Assembly: GCF_024753145.1 (NCBI RefSeq)
Contig: NZ_JANUGU010000001.1
Coordinates: forward strand, 186,001-250,000
Source: Massilia terrae
GTDB taxonomy: Bacteria > Pseudomonadota > Gammaproteobacteria > Burkholderiales > Burkholderiaceae_D
Reading direction: 5' to 3'
DNA length: 64,000 nucleotides
Positions within the stretch are counted from its first letter, which is position 1; the number at the start of each line of letters is the position of its first letter. The position numbers were made by a program, and so were the translations under genes. Shown one piece after another: positions 63,809 through 64,000 of this stretch. The notes beneath the pieces are model-generated. The model was given only the letters and a program-made list of their open reading frames with translations. It was not told the DNA's origin and made no database searches.

Positions 63809-64000
63809 ATGCACCAGACTAATTTCATCGTCCGCGAACCGCTGCTCGATCCGAAGCAGAAGGTGATCGGCTACGAGCTGTCGTGGCAGCGCTTCGGCCA
63901 GCGGGTCGAGGCTGCTCACCTCGAATCGCTGATCACTTTTGTCGCCGCACACATGGTCGACGAGGACGGCGACTGGCTCCTGCGCGACAAGCTCTTGTTC
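63809..64000 (+). CDS. N-terminus of an EAL/HDOD (YuxH-like) protein, partial
   Basis: The 64 visible codons, FIVREPLLDPKQKVIGYELS and onward, match the N-terminal degenerate EAL domain of proteins of the YuxH type (EAL plus HDOD). These are usually catalytically inactive c-di-GMP-related signalling proteins. The frame is open to the window end. It is 30 bases after cheZ in the same direction, so it may be transcribed with the chemotaxis genes. Confidence 0.7.
   Translation, partial: MHQTNFIVREPLLDPKQKVIGYELSWQRFGQRVEAAHLESLITFVAAHMVDEDGDWLLRDKLLF

Overview
The window is GC-rich chromosomal DNA, densely packed with genes. It most likely comes from a betaproteobacterium of the Oxalobacteraceae, near Massilia, Duganella or Telluria. 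This placement is inferred from gene content and order: flhDC followed directly by motAB and che genes, a dapC-dapD-pilU ... dapE-prmB block, a kynBUA operon, an OmpR/EnvZ pair, and many small TonB, c-di-GMP and secreted-protein genes. I see no tRNA, rRNA, insertion sequence, prophage or CRISPR array.

Layout. 1-5 kb: a vitamin or cofactor uptake locus. A small HTH gene, a PnuC-family transporter and a NadR-type kinase form one operon. It converges on a TonB-dependent receptor whose leader carries a clear TPP riboswitch. A YqhD-type aldehyde reductase follows. 5-15 kb: mixed metabolic genes (DUF535, GST, a Tat-exported amidase, a LysR regulator divergent from a YcaC-like hydrolase and an alginate-export-type porin, an SdpR/SdpI-like pair, a VOC protein, PhzF). 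15-24 kb: a FeeM-like N-acyl amino acid synthase, a large 7TM/PAS/GGDEF/EAL protein, and a three-gene periplasmic GMC dehydrogenase complex (Tat-exported small subunit, flavoprotein with a Cys-rich cluster motif, diheme lipoprotein cytochrome). 24-31 kb: threonine dehydratase with RidA, OmpR/EnvZ, FapA and a stand-alone CheW. 31-41 kb: yheS, prmB, dapE, an ArsC/YffB reductase, a divergent PafA-like phosphatase, pilU, dapD and dapC. 40-52 kb: DUF1275, an FGGY kinase, an aminotransferase with a second Rid protein, KTSC, a stand-alone lpxD, htpG with a textbook heat-shock promoter, and the tryptophan-to-anthranilate operon kynB-kynU-kynA.

52-64 kb is the motility and chemotaxis block: flhD, flhC, a membrane-linked methyltransferase, motA, motB, a CheZ-like protein, cheY, cheA, cheW, cheR, cheD, cheB, a second cheY, cheZ, and the start of an EAL/HDOD gene. 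The 600-base region before flhD holds three tandem matches to the sigma-28 (FliA) promoter, each with exactly 11 bases between the elements. This is unusual in front of the flagellar master operon and is the most striking regulatory signal in the window.

Dispersed through the window, nearly always between convergent genes or after gene ends, is a family of REP/BIME-like inverted repeats built on GTCGTTCCCGCG...CGCGGGAACGAC. Several of them look recruited as intrinsic terminators.
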